NCBI GenBank assembly: GCA_024509875.1
Contig: JAMPIV010008521.1
Span: forward strand, 310,001-374,000
Reading direction: 5' to 3'
From: Oreohelix idahoensis
Lineage: Eukaryota > Mollusca > Gastropoda > Stylommatophora > Oreohelicidae
DNA length: 64,000 bases
Shown one piece after another: positions 1-10,702 of the stretch (the stretch's first letter is position 1; the number at the start of each line of letters is the position of its first letter). The position numbers and the translations under genes are program-made. Below the pieces are notes generated by a model. The model saw only the letters and a program-made list of their open reading frames with translations. It made no database searches and was not told the DNA's origin.

Positions 1-1322
1 ATATCTGCAGCGGTTTAAAAAAAATATTTAAGTATTAAAATAATCTGCTGGGAAAATGTTGCATGCCTGACTAGCAAGAAAATCAAATTATTTAAATTCT
101 CAGGTGTTATGCTCTAGAAGAAATCAGTGTTTCAGAATATGTTCCCAATTTCCAATACAAGATCATCTCTGATATATGCAAGCTACGTTTCAAAATTACG
201 TTTGACAACAGAACGGTTACTTCATATTTTCACTGTGTGTGCCAATATGTTTACCAGTCATGGCATCAAAACACGAGAAAGAAGTTTAAATTTAGTGAAT
301 AAAGGGACACTCTGGGCTCTCTGAAGACGACTACTGCACCTTCACAGCTAATGAGGTTGTGCATAGGGCTGGCAATCTCATCATGTATCGTAAACTGCCC
401 TAGCAATCACAACCGCAGGAGCACGTCAATGCTTGATATACCAGCTACAGTGGCTCCAAGCTCTACAAAGGAGCACAACGGTCAATGATTATGTGGTCTA
501 AGTGGGCATAGTCTTCTGACTGGTGTGTGTAGATACCAACAGCCCACTGCCTTTATCTAAAAAGCTAAAGACAGGTCACTACAAACTGACATGCTACACC
601 TCATTACCATTGTTTTTTCGTACAACGTTTATCAAAACACAGTAGTATAAGAATAGTATAGAAATGAAATGGTGCTTTATCAAAACACAGTCATATAGAA
701 ATATTATGGTAATGCAATAATGCATAATCAGAACACAATCATATAAAAAATAATATGGTGTTGAAATGGTGTATAAATATGAACGAACATAATATCTTAA
801 CGAGGTTATACCATATCCTAATACAATGTTATCTAATGTACTATACTGTACAATAAAATAATAACTACTATCCTAAAGAAGTTACATAGGAAACAACTCC
901 AGCGGTGTTGAAACATCCTATAAAGTTGAAGAGGTAATATCATACAATGTGGAGTCAACGTGTTGACTGGCTTCACATGATCAGTCACACAGGCGCAAGG
1001 CGACATATACTAAGTTGTAGAATAACAGCCTAATAAAAAAACATAGCATTTCTGATTCTCATCGACAAGCCGTTGCTGTGAAAAAACACAAATGAAAATT
1101 TCTATTTTAATCAATGGTAGGATTTTATGAAAGAAAACAGTTAACTTTACAATAAACCTACCAACTGTGGCTGTGTAAACTTCCGGCCCTTTATGATGAG
1201 CATCAAACCTTCCTCCGTCACGTGTAGACAAAACAGGAGGATTAGGGAAAGAATGACCGCAACTCAAGGTAGTCACTGCTGTAGGCTGAAACAAAGTTCT
1301 GCACTCAAGACAACGAGATGCT
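1..1322. other. Unannotated stretch left of element A
   Basis: No recognisable gene or repeat family was seen. The only open stretches (127-324 plus; 1010-1294 minus) are short, have no motif I know and look like chance. A run of related AT-rich phrases built around 'atcaaaacacag' and 'atggtg' occurs at 630-790, suggesting old local duplication. The region ends at the left LTR of element A. Confidence 0.5.
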
Positions 1323-2265
1323 TGTTAAGTCAAAAGGGCAGTAATCCTGAATATGCTTTTTGGACAGGTTAGATTTTGAGTTACGTTGCTTGAATCCTTG
1401 TTTAGCTATGATGCTTGTTATAGCTTCTCGTATGTTCGAGAACAGAGCGGATGACCGCTACTCACAGCGTTGAGCCACGCCTGTGAGGAATTTATCCCTG
1501 AGTTGTACTGAGCTGTGTTTAGCTCGCGGCTATGCTGCATGTATGGACAGTCTATGTTTGGGCGTTGTCCGAGCGGGTCGAGCCCTGCTGTATTTTCGAG
1601 GTCTATGCCTGCGCAGAGCGATGAATATGTCTAGCGATGGTTTTCGCTGTGTTTATGGGATAAGTGGATATTTGATATGTACAGGCCAGTATTCCCTAGT
1701 AGAGGATATTTTTGTGAAGATATGATTTAAAAGGCCATTATTCCACGTGATGATATCATGAGTTATTTGTAAACTGCAGTGTAGGCAATATTTTGAGTAC
1801 TAAGGCCATTATTCCACGTGATGATATTATGAGTTATTTGTAAACTGCAGAGTAGGCAGTATTTTGAGTACTAAGGCCATTATTCCACGTGATAACATTA
1901 TGAGTTAGTTGTAAACTGCAGTGTAGGCAGTATTTTGAGTACTAAGACCATTATTTCACGTGCTGACAGTATGAGTTATTTGTAAACTGCGTGTGGGCAG
2001 TTCGTTTGGATATTTTGAGAGGTGGAGACATTGTTCGGCCATATTAGGCTAAACTGCTGAGTGGGCAGTCTTTTTGATATTTTGAGATGTGTTCTGTAAC
2101 CTGTATTTCTTGATGTCATTTGTATGGTGTTGTGGCGTGAATAAACTGTTATCAAAACGTCACCAGCAGTTTCACACCATCTATGACTTCTATGTGCGTA
2201 CCTGTGTTGTGAGTGACTGTTCCAACACCCACTCACTTCAACATCCCTAACACATCACCCATGCA
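1323..2265 (+). repeat. Left LTR of element A
   Basis: The 3' part (about 1951-2265) is almost identical to 4955-5269, which defines the LTR. The proposed start TGTTAAGTCA at 1323 matches the start of the diverged LTR of element B read on the minus strand (8347 downwards), and the proposed end reads CA in both copies of A. AATAAA at 2140-2145 (5144-5149 in the right copy) is a plausible polyadenylation signal. No target-site duplication was found, as expected if the right side is rearranged. Confidence 0.65.
1730..2012 (+). repeat. 71-bp tandem repeat in LTR, four units, each with CACGTG
   Basis: Four copies of a unit beginning 'aaggccattattccacgtg' repeat at an exact spacing of 71 bp. The palindrome CACGTG falls at 1744, 1815, 1886 and 1957. 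The truncated right LTR retains one unit (CACGTG at 4961). The position upstream of the AATAAA suits U3 enhancer repeats; CACGTG is the canonical E-box for bHLH factors. The regulatory role is inference. Confidence 0.8.
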
Positions 2266-3194
2266 ACCACTAGCAATATGTTCGGTATCAGTTGGTGGTT
2301 TACAGTCAAGTTGGAACGAATAGATATGACATTCGCGTGACAAGAGTTTGAGTGAACTTAACTTGATTATAATTAGCCCTGTGTGAGCGTGGCCTGAATC
2401 TACTGTGCCTTAGAGCCTCGACCTAGTTGTAATCTGCCTGTGTGGCGCATTTGGGAAACCACGTATTTTCCGGTGTCAGTTGACGTCCTATATCATGCCT
2501 ATAGAACACCCCAACTTCTACAGTCTACGACATTTGCTATCAGATGTTCAGCGATTCTAGTGTTACTTCTATTGATTGAAATCTTCAAGTAGCGAGCCAG
2601 CAGTTTATGAGGTGATCCAGCGACTGAAGAATAGCGTTTACAAGTTCGGGTATATGTGCAGTAGTACCAGTCATTTTGCACGTATACCTCAAGTCAAGAA
2701 TTACGGATTTGCTGTGTTCCTGTTGCTGTCATCATGTGCTCCTGTGCAATGTTCGAGCACTGAAGCAAGGACCTGAAGGGAAGAAAGTGTGGTTCCAGTA
2801 CCTTTCTGCGGTGGAGTGTTTTATCAGAACCTGGTAATATCCAGTGTGTTTGCGGAAGGGAACGGAATTATTGACAGATAAGTGGTTTTTTGTTGTGTAA
2901 ATTGGGTAGCTTCATGTGTGTCATCGGGCCTTCCACTTCTAGGCATTGCTTATTCTGTTGTTGTTGTTGTTTATGTCTATAGTTACATATTATTAGAATT
3001 TGATGTATAAGTAATTGATGGCCATATGACATATGTTCACTTCTCTGATATGGATATGACCATATAAAGGTTCTTTGAATAGAAATTGATGTGACAGTAA
3101 TTAGGAATAGTTACAATTTGTTGTATAGTTATTTAACTGTGAAGAGTAGACAGTTGATTAATACATATACAGTGATCTCAATAAGTAAGTCACT
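2266..3194 (+). other. Leader of element A
   Basis: About 930 bp between the LTR and the gag-like ATG. No convincing tRNA primer-binding site was found immediately after the LTR. A phrase near 2880 (ataagtggttttttg) also occurs at the matching place in element B read on the minus strand near 6980, which supports common descent. Confidence 0.5.
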
Positions 3195-4952
3195 ATGGAT
3201 GATGACGAAATGGATCCTGATGATATGAGGCCCGTATTAGCTAATTTGTTTGAAGAAGGAAGAGATTTTCAGGGATTAGAAGCCCCAGAGCTTGAAGCAC
3301 ATGTAAAGGACAAATTTCTGGTCATTGCTTCAAGAGACCTAAAATATTTTGCTTAGGTAAAATTTCAGTCTCATCCTCATTTAATAATGGCTAAAGATTT
3401 GGCGGAGTTGCTACATTTCCTTCGGTTGTTTGTGTATAAGTATACGGAAGTTAAGCATGATTATATATTAAAGAGTATCCACAATATACTTCACTACGGC
3501 ATCTGTGACAATCAGGAAAAGAGCTTAGAAGATGAGGAAGTAAGAGTTAACAGACAGGAAAGAAAAAATTGCTTAAAGGGTAAAGCTGAAGAGAATAAAC
3601 TTCAGGAAAAATTAGCTAAACTTACAAGTGATTTAAATAGATCAAACCTGGAGCTTGCTAGTGTACAAGCAAGTTTGGATTCATCACTATTGAAGGTCAA
3701 AGAGTTGGAAGCCAAGATGAAAGTTAAGCAAGTTGAGGTGAAAAACCTTACATAAGAGATCCAACGAAGGAAAGAGATGTATGGAAAATTAAAAGCGGAA
3801 ACCAATGAGCGAGAAAGATTATACATAGAAATGATACATGATGTATGTTTCGATAAACTTGAAGAGAAGAATACTGTATTTCCAGGGGAAGTTGATGAGC
3901 TAGCGAATGATAATAATGGTGAGACTGTAACAAAGTTAATAAAGCTAAATAAAGAACTGGATGGAAAAGAGACATTGGTAGAGTTAACGGCTGAGAAAAA
4001 AAAGGTGGATAAGTTTGAGAATTTAAATAAGAAACTTAACAAACAGATCTCACATAAAGATGTTGAGATTGCTCAGGTAAGAAGAAGAGTAGATGGCCTA
4101 TTGGATATTCTTTTAGACAATAAAATGTGGTCTTCTGTCAATGTTGACAATGCTAGACAGAAAATTGTTTGCCAACAAGGCACTAAAGCAAAGAGTCAGC
4201 CCTACACACTCATTGCTAATACTTCCACTGATGTCAAACAGGGTAGAAGTAAATCCCTGCGTGGCAGATACAATTTCCCACGTACTGATGGCGTTTCTGC
4301 TAATGGTTGTGATTCTTGGCGTCAGACCAACAAAGAGAATTCGAGTGGAACAGCCAGTTCTGTTAATCACGAGAACAAATGTGAGAAAGTGCAGGTTAAA
4401 GCTCCTAAGATCAACCAGGTGTTTGCTATTGCTAATTCTGATAAATTTGTAAGAGGGAATAAACATAGTACTACTTTTTCCAGGAATGAAACCCACTATG
4501 GGCAGGATCATAAACATTCTAGAGGTCCAGCTACTTGTCAAACTCAGCACAGTCGGTTTGACAGAACTGGTAAACATATTCCCATAGGTGGAAAGAAGAA
4601 CAGTGATAGTAAGAGATATAATCCCAAGATTAGACAGTACCAAGGGAATTTATCAAGTGGTAATTTTTATTCTCCAAGGAACTGTAAATAATTTGGCAGA
4701 TTTCAACATTTTGATCCGAAGAATTCTGTAAATTATAGTAGAAATAACTATAATAAAGACTATCAATCTGGTAATGATTGTGCTGCTAAAAAGCAAGTCC
4801 TCTCTACTGGACATTTTTGTCAAAGGAAAGAGAGTAATCACAACGGTGCTAACTTGATTCATAAAGATAATAATGGTCACAATAGAGGAAAGGGTTACAT
4901 TTCCTATAGACATAATAAATCCCCAAATCCTGATTCCTCAACGAAAGCCTAA
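3195..4952 (+). pseudogene. Coiled-coil gag-like protein, copy A (decayed)
   Basis: One reading frame runs from the ATG at 3195 to the stop at 4950-4952 and is interrupted by in-frame stops at 3354-3356, 3753-3755 and 4689-4691. The N-terminal acidic part contains FEEGRDF and LIMAKDLAELLH, shared with copy B (FEEGRDY, LIMAKDLADLLH). The middle is heptad-rich coiled coil (EKNTVFPGEVDEL, FENLNKKLN). The C-terminal third is basic and rich in Asn, Gly, Tyr and Arg, as in nucleic-acid-binding gag tails, but has no CCHC knuckle. Relative to copy B it lacks about 60 residues of the coiled coil. The LTR context argues for gag; the family is not one I recognise. Confidence 0.65.
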
Positions 4953-5269
4953 GATTATTTCACGTGATGACAGTATGAGTTATTTGTAAACTGCGTGTGG
5001 GCAGTTTGTTTGGATATTTTGAGAGGTGGAGACATTGTTCGGCCATATTAGGCTAAACTGCTGAGTGGGCAGTCTTTTGGATATTTTGAGATGTGTTCTG
5101 TAACCTGTATTTCTTGATGTCATTTGTATGGTGTTGTGGCGTGAATAAACTGTTATCAAAACGTCACCAGCAGTTTCACACCATCTATGACTTCTATGTG
5201 CGTACCTGTGTTGTGAGTGACTGTTCCAACACCCACTCACTTCAACATCCCTAACACATCACCCATTCA
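4949..5269 (+). repeat. Truncated right LTR of element A
   Basis: Nearly identical to 1951-2265 of the left LTR, including AATAAA at 5144-5149. It lacks the first part of the LTR and three of the four 71-bp units. Identity ends at about 5269, where the remnant of element B begins. Confidence 0.8.
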
Positions 5270-5296
5270 AACCAGTCAATTTGGACGGTATCCAAT

Positions 5297-5695
5297 TTAG
5301 GACGTTATCAATGCTCTTTCGAAATCAAACGCAGAGCAAGCAATAGTATTTGAGACCCTATTATTATTGTTACCTTGATTACTAATAATTTTGGGCTCAT
5401 GTTGAGCAAAGTTAGCATGGCGATGCGATATATCATTTAGAGATATACCGTCATATTGCAATCTGTCACAATTATTATCTCTATTGGGAGCATTGTTATT
5501 TGCTCTATTGAAACTATTGTTCTGATTTGAACCCCAGTTAGCATAGTTGCGGTTACTATTTCTCCTTTGATCAAAATATCTATTACTATTTCCTCTTTGT
5601 TTGGGACCATTGTTATGTTTAGACCCCCAGTTAGCATTACTGTGATTAATATCTCTCCTTTGATCCAAATATCCATTAGGTGAATTTCTCAACAT
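5297..5695 (-). pseudogene. Asn-rich basic tail of gag-like protein B, shifted frame
   Basis: This 132-codon frame overlaps the end of the coiled-coil frame by about 20 bases in another phase. It carries repeated RNNSN, NWGSKHNN and NWGSNQNN motifs, matching the composition of the C-terminal third of copy A (NYSRNNYNKDYQ). About 180 residues present in A between the coiled coil and this tail are missing. A deletion plus frameshift is likely; programmed frameshifting cannot be excluded from one copy. Confidence 0.5.
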
Positions 5696-6818
5696 TGACA
5701 GTAGACCACATCTTGTTGTTTAAGGCAATATCCAACAATCCGTCAGCTCTTTTCCTTAATTCCGTAATTTCTACATTTTTGAGTGAAATTTCACTTTGCC
5801 TCTTATTTAAATTATCCAATGTCAAAATTTTGCACCGTACCTCCCCGAGTGATTTCTCAATCTTTGCAACTTTCTCTCTCTCCATCGTTAACTCTTCTAA
5901 TCTCTTTTTCTCACCCTTTTCTTTGCTTGCTCTCCTTTGTCGTGCCAATTTCTTCAATCTCTTCTTTTGCGCTTCTTCCATATGTGGCTGAAGTCGGGCC
6001 AACTGAGACTTAAGACCCTGGACTTGAGCAGCCTGTGTCCTCAACTGCTTTGATTCCAGTTGAAGTGCCTCAATCTCACTATCATGGCTATTCTTAAGCT
6101 CTTCAACCTTCTCGGGGAATACAGTATTCTTTTCTTTGAGTTGGCGACTGAAAATCGCATTATCACTCAATAAATCAAGAAGCCTTTCATTGTATAACTT
6201 CTCATGTTCCTTGGCCTGAACTTTTAATTTTTCACATATCTCCTTCTTTTCCTGAACTTCCTGCGTGAGATTTCTAACTTCGATATGTTTATCTTCCATC
6301 AGAGCTTCCAACTCTTTGATCTTGCTTAATGATGAATTCAATGCTATTTGCGCACTAGTAAGTTCCAAGTTCGATTTATGTAAATCACTCGTAAGTTTGG
6401 ACACTGTCTCATGTAGTCCGCTCTGTTCAGCAATACTTTCTAAAAAATTTACTCTTTCCTGTTCACTCAGTTTGTTATCTTTTATTTGCTCCTTTTTCTG
6501 TCCATCAGGAATGTCGTTGTGAATTATATTGTGTATATTGTTTAATATATGATCGTGTTTAACATCAATATGCTTGTACAAAAACACACGAAGGTCGGAA
6601 TGCAGTAAATCCGCTAAATCCTTAGCCATTATTAAATGAGGAACGGACTGAAAATTATACTGAGCAAAATACCTTAGGGATGATGACGCATTAATCAAAA
6701 AACTGTCCATCACATATGTTTCAAGTGCTGGGCCTTGCAATCTTTCATAATCCCTACCTTCCTCAAATAAATACTCTAACATAGGCCTTATATCCTCAGG
6801 ATCCATATCAAAATCCAT
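5676..6818 (-). CDS. Coiled-coil gag-like protein, copy B
   Basis: An uninterrupted 380-codon frame from ATG at 6818. Residues 1-100 are an acidic helical domain with FEEGRDYERLQG and LIMAKDLADLLHSDLR. From about residue 115 to 360 the protein is almost continuous coiled coil, with a very basic stretch (KKRLKKLARQRRASKEKGEK) near residues 280-300. Copy A is collinear but broken. Stop at 5676-5678 follows NVEKFT, where A continues. No protease, knuckle or RT motif is present. It is the best preserved member of an unrecognised gag type; a domesticated or non-gag structural role is possible but unsupported. Confidence 0.6.
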   Translation of the reverse strand: MDFDMDPEDIRPMLEYLFEEGRDYERLQGPALETYVMDSFLINASSSLRYFAQYNFQSVPHLIMAKDLADLLHSDLRVFLYKHIDVKHDHILNNIHNIIHNDIPDGQKKEQIKDNKLSEQERVNFLESIAEQSGLHETVSKLTSDLHKSNLELTSAQIALNSSLSKIKELEALMEDKHIEVRNLTQEVQEKKEICEKLKVQAKEHEKLYNERLLDLLSDNAIFSRQLKEKNTVFPEKVEELKNSHDSEIEALQLESKQLRTQAAQVQGLKSQLARLQPHMEEAQKKRLKKLARQRRASKEKGEKKRLEELTMEREKVAKIEKSLGEVRCKILTLDNLNKRQSEISLKNVEITELRKRADGLLDIALNNKMWSTVNVEKFT

Positions 6819-7404
6819 AGTGACTCAATCACTGAGTAAATTATATGTATTAACCACCTATAATTACAATAAGTTTATGTCTTTAGAAGCTTGGACGATT
6901 ATTTTTCCACCTCACACAGCTAAATGTCTCTCCAAGAAATCAAATTATCCGTTAATTACCACAGTTTAGAAACAAAACCACTTATCTTCAATAAAGAACA
7001 ACTCCTGTCCTTCCCGCCAAAACGATGGGCATCAGATAACACAACATATGCAAACTCCAACGTTGAAAGTCACTGGCATTCCTCGTCAAGCTTTGAAATC
7101 TGACAGTTGACAATCCAATTAAAAGGAGGTACTTGACATCTACTTGAAACTTGTACACGAGAACTGGAACAGGTAACACTGCAACTCTTGACTTGTGGCA
7201 TACGTAAATTTGAACTGGCAACACTGAAAATCTGTACTTAATCTCTTTAAAGTTTGTATAATGTCAAACACACACCACTTTATGTTGGTGGTTGATCTGG
7301 GGAATACTGTTAAACTTCTGTAGATGATATAGCCCCATGAAGCTGGCTCACCACTGTTAACGAGCGCTTTCGTTGTAGACAGGCAGGGAGAGAATGGCCA
7401 CCAC

Positions 7405-8347
7405 TGTTAATGTTGAAAGTTTTTAGCACTCCACACAGGCCATCATAAATATGTTATTACTGTGCTGTTACTGTTTGTGAATATGTAGAAGTCAAAATAC
7501 GCGAATGCAAAAAGGTTCCTTTCATCTAAACAGACCGTAATCACACATCACAGCAAACGTACGGTCAAGCATAGACCAACGGGTAAGACTAGTATTCGTA
7601 TCCAATTCACAGTACATGGTTTATTCACACAGTAACATCGACATCAGGAACGGTACACTTCACAGGTTACAATAGCATACAAAAATCCATGGAACATAGG
7701 TTGCAAAGAACGTCGTAACTTTCCAGTATAATATAAATCCATAGGAAAGAACATCTATCAAAAGGACTGCCTACATTGCAGTTCACCGCAGTTCTCATTT
7801 CATAGTATTACAGTGAAAATATCCGTCAACAAATGACTTAATACATTGCAGTTCTAGTATTATAACAGTAAATCCATCAAGAAAGTAAATATGCCTCATA
7901 ACACTGGCCGGTACACTCCATGGCCTCAACAAATATCTTCAATCTCTTAAATTCTCCCTTTCACCAAAAATCTATTGGAACACACTAACGAGATGGGGAA
8001 AACGACCATCCCGGAGCTCTGCTCGAAACACACTGTCACGAAAAATCAGCTGCTCAAAACAGCTCAGTTAAAAACTACATGCGCGGACTCACCGCGTGAG
8101 AACTCAGCTCACCCCCAACCGTCTCTTCCCAAAACCTCACTAAGAACCTTCGAAAACTTTATCTTACTTTTTAAAAACAAGCTATTAACTAGTCAGCTGA
8201 GCTGTGTACAAAAATTACTGCCTACAGCTCCCAACTAAGAAATTCTCTCATCACGCAGAGCGTGTTTACTAGCGTGTGTACAAAAATCTGACCCGTACAT
8301 ACGAGTCTTAAACACTTAACTCCCATTAACAAAACTATGACTTAACA
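7405..8347 (-). repeat. LTR of element B (left end, minus strand)
   Basis: Read on the minus strand it starts TGTTAAGTCA as in A, contains diverged matches to A's U3 (for example 'tgaactgcaatgtaggcagt') and has AATAAA (plus-strand complement at 7620-7625) in a context like A's (gtgaataaac). The inner end near 7405 (TTAACA) is a guess. Sequence similarity to A is patchy. Confidence 0.45.
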
Positions 8348-8621
8348 GCCACTAGGCTGAGCTTTGATGTCCAAGCTTCTATCAGAACGTATCCCATAAT
8401 ATGGAAACCTGGGAAAGGTTCCAAGTGTGGACGAGCCAAAGAACCGACGTAAATTTCAAAGCAAAGTGGCGTAACAGGGATGGCACGCCGAAGCCCGCGA
8501 CTTACCGAACAGCTTGTGAGCTCTTCGCATCAGGGAAACACTTCTCGTACGGCTTCGAGGGTTACATAAAGGGTGAGTTGTTCCATTTACCTTAGACAAG
8601 GAAGCCAAAATGATAAGTAGA
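8348..8621. other. Spacer between element B and LINE remnant
   Basis: A 64-codon open stretch at 8401-8595 (plus) begins METWERFQVW but carries no motif I recognise. It might be the decayed region of the LINE upstream of its RNase H. Confidence 0.3.
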
Positions 8622-9109
8622 AAGTTCATAGATCAACTAACTAAACCAAGTCTGGCCGTCTACACTGATGGATCTAAGGGTGATAGTGGGTACTAGGTAC
8701 CGGAGTTGTAATACCACAATGGGGAATAAAAAAGAGCTACAGTGTAACTGAAGGGGCTTTGATTTTTACCGCAGAGATGGTAGCAATTCTTAAAAGTTTA
8801 GAAATAATCGAAGATAACCCACCAGAAGCTGTTACGATATTTACAGACTCACTATCATCAATACAAGCGCTAGAACACCCAGGTGAATATAGCAGGCCAG
8901 ACATAAAGGAAGAAATTCTAGCAGTTAATACATCACTAGGGAACAGAGGATGTAGTGTGAGGATAGTGTGGTTTCCAGCACACATAGGTATTTCTGGTAA
9001 CGAGTTGGAAGATCAGAACGCCAAGAATGGAAGAACAAGTAAAAACAATATAAGAGCAGGACTGGGAAGGTCGGAGATCAAGAGCCAAGTGAAGACAGCT
9101 ATAAGCGAG
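8622..9109 (+). pseudogene. RNase H domain of a non-LTR retrotransposon (remnant)
   Basis: Frames in this interval give VYTDGSKGDSG, then AEMVAILKSL, then IFTDSLSSIQAL and IVWFPAHIGISGNELEDQNAK. These are the four acidic-residue motifs (D, E, D, D-equivalent) of the RNase H found at the C-terminus of I/Jockey-like LINEs. A stop or frameshift near 8690 separates the first motif from the rest. The domain is cut at 9109 by the Gypsy LTR. The cysteine-rich end expected next may be the fragment at 23061-23458. Confidence 0.7.
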
Positions 9110-10013
9110 TGTTACCGTAGGATTTGCCCAGGCATTGTTTATGATTCTGGCAGGGTTAATATGAATGCTTAAAGTAGAGTGTCGTAGGGTTTGCCCAGGC
9201 ATTGTAAATATTTGCCAAGGTTGCGTGAGCGTTGAAAACGGCTCACGAGGAAAAAAGATAGAGGGAAGATTAAAAAAATAACAGACGATGGTTCACTGAA
9301 TTCGCTTGTGTCGGTAAAGCGTGAGTATTTTTCTAGTGAGTAGTAAATAAAGCCGACCAATGGTTTCAGCTGGTAAACAGGTGAAAGAACGAATCAGAAG
9401 TAGGGTGGAGGAAAAAACATATCAGCTGACGATGGCCAGAGGTCAGAACAGCTCACGGCTTCCTAGAGGGCAGTCGTGTTTCCGAAGACGAAGGAACAAA
9501 AGATGCTGTTGTGCGGTTGCCACCAGTTTTGATAAGTTCTGTGGTATTACAGATAGTTTTAAAAGTTATACAGAAGATGCACAAGCTGTATAGAAAAACT
9601 TAGAAGTTTAAAAGAAGTCAGTGGTTAACGAGAAGTGACATTAGTTCTAGGAAGTTCAGAGGACGTGATAGTGACTAGTCAGTAACAATATGATATAACT
9701 TAGAAGTGTCACATAGATAGAGTGGACGATGATTAAGAGAGCTTTAATAGTGACAGTAGTGAGTGAATTTTCAGGAGAGATTCAGGGAATCGCCTGTAAG
9801 TATTGGTTTTTGAATTATTATGTACATTGATGAAAGTTTTACAGGAAAAATAAAACTGAACTCCCAGGTCGACAAGCCATATGAGCAATGAGAACTTTAA
9901 TGACCAAGCAAACCAGAGAAGGAATTGAATTAAATATTGAAGGTCAATCTTGGTACCATCATCTATTAAATGGATGATATGAATGAATCCCAAGAAGGGA
10001 GCTACATATTTTT

Positions 10014-10014
10014 C

Positions 10015-10058
<44 letters not shown>
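10014..10058 (+). repeat. (GA)n microsatellite
   Basis: About 20 GA dinucleotides lie inside the LTR segment present only in the left LTR. Confidence 0.95.
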
Positions 10059-10060
<2 letters not shown>

Positions 10061-10477
10061 ACAGTGAGTGAAACAATGAGTTGTACACGGAATTAGTTAC
10101 CACAAGTAAGTGACAGCGATGGTCGACTTCTTTAAGAACTACTTGAATGCTCTCACATGTAAGTAAGGAATATATAAGGTTTACTTCATGCATAGAACTA
10201 TAAGATGTTTTTCCCAGAAGCGGATACAGGCAGGTCTGACCAAGTTTTGTACAGGAAGAATAAAAGTACAAAATAATGAATTGCATAATGCTGATCAGTT
10301 GTATTGAGGTATACTGAAACATAATTTAAAGAGGTTAAATAAGTACATGGAGTTGATAGAGGAACATAGGGAGATTAAGTGTCTACATATATATGAGATA
10401 AAGAAAGTATACATGAAGCAACTATGCTACAACTGTAGGTATGCTCTATGAAGAGGTATCTACATCATTGAAATATA

Positions 10478-10598
10478 CAGGGTGTTCCACGAAAAAGCGG
10501 CCCCATTCACAAAGTGAAAGTAGCCAGTTTTCCTTCCTTAATAACGTTCATTATTGCCATAACCATGACGTCACGGGCCGCTTTTTCGTGGAACACCC
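10478..10598. mobile_element. 121-bp MITE with 24-bp terminal inverted repeats
   Basis: The ends form perfect 24-bp inverted repeats, GGGTGTTCCACGAAAAAGCG followed by GCCC. The insert is flanked by TATA on both sides (10474-10477, 10599-10602), and the right LTR of the same element shows the empty site (gaaatatattacatg, near 19742) with a single TATA. This proves insertion after the element integrated. TA or TATA targets suggest a Tc1/mariner-type non-autonomous element. Confidence 0.9.
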
Positions 10599-10670
10599 TA
10601 TATTACATGTAAATAAATAAATGTGTTTTGCAAGAGAACAAACAATTGCTTGAGTCGAACATTACTTATA

Positions 10671-10688
10671 ATTGGTGCCGAGACCAGC
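10671..10688 (+). promoter_or_regulatory. Putative primer-binding site of Gypsy element
   Basis: ATTGGTGCCGAGACCAGC, just after the left LTR, resembles the TGGTGCCGA-type primer-binding sites seen in insect LTR elements. The tRNA is not determined and the LTR edge is uncertain by about 10 bases. Confidence 0.4.
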
Positions 10689-10702
10689 CCTTCTCAAGTG
10701 AC

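Larger units (their letters stand above)
1323..5269 (+). mobile_element. Defective LTR retroelement, family A (gag only)
   Basis: In order on the plus strand: full left LTR, leader, decayed gag-like frame, truncated right LTR. No protease, reverse transcriptase or integrase is present. The gag tail runs straight into LTR sequence at about 4949-4955, and that junction shares CTAAGA with the matching place in the left LTR (1942-1947). The simplest reading is a deletion between short homologies that removed pol and about 620 bp of the right LTR; a non-autonomous founder is the alternative. A diverged relative, element B, lies immediately to the right in the opposite orientation. Confidence 0.75.
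5270..8347 (-). mobile_element. LTR retroelement B, diverged relative of A, inverted
   Basis: Read on the minus strand: an LTR-like segment (8347 to about 7405), a leader, a long coiled-coil gag-like frame (6818-5676), then its Asn-rich tail (5695-5297). No pol and no second LTR are visible; the element stops at the right end of element A. Gag sequence, LTR start (TGTTAAGTCA) and U3 phrases such as 'ggccagt' and 'gtaacctgt' are shared with A at clearly lower identity than A's own LTRs, so B is a different subfamily or an older copy. Confidence 0.6.
9110..10660 (+). repeat. Left LTR of Gypsy element
   Basis: Matches 18755-19799 closely. It is longer because it holds about 385 bp (around 9993-10380, including a GA microsatellite) absent from the right LTR and a 121-bp MITE at 10478-10598. 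Short open frames inside it (9360-9593 plus and others) recur in the right LTR and are probably not genes. Confidence 0.8.

Noticed and set aside
1323..8347. Single inverted-repeat transposon formed by the two gag-like copies
   Set aside because: The two copies differ too much and their LTRs are oriented as separate LTR elements; no shared flanking duplication.
9360..9593. 77-codon ORF repeated at 19005-19238
   Set aside because: The repetition is explained by LTR duplication; no motif supports a protein.
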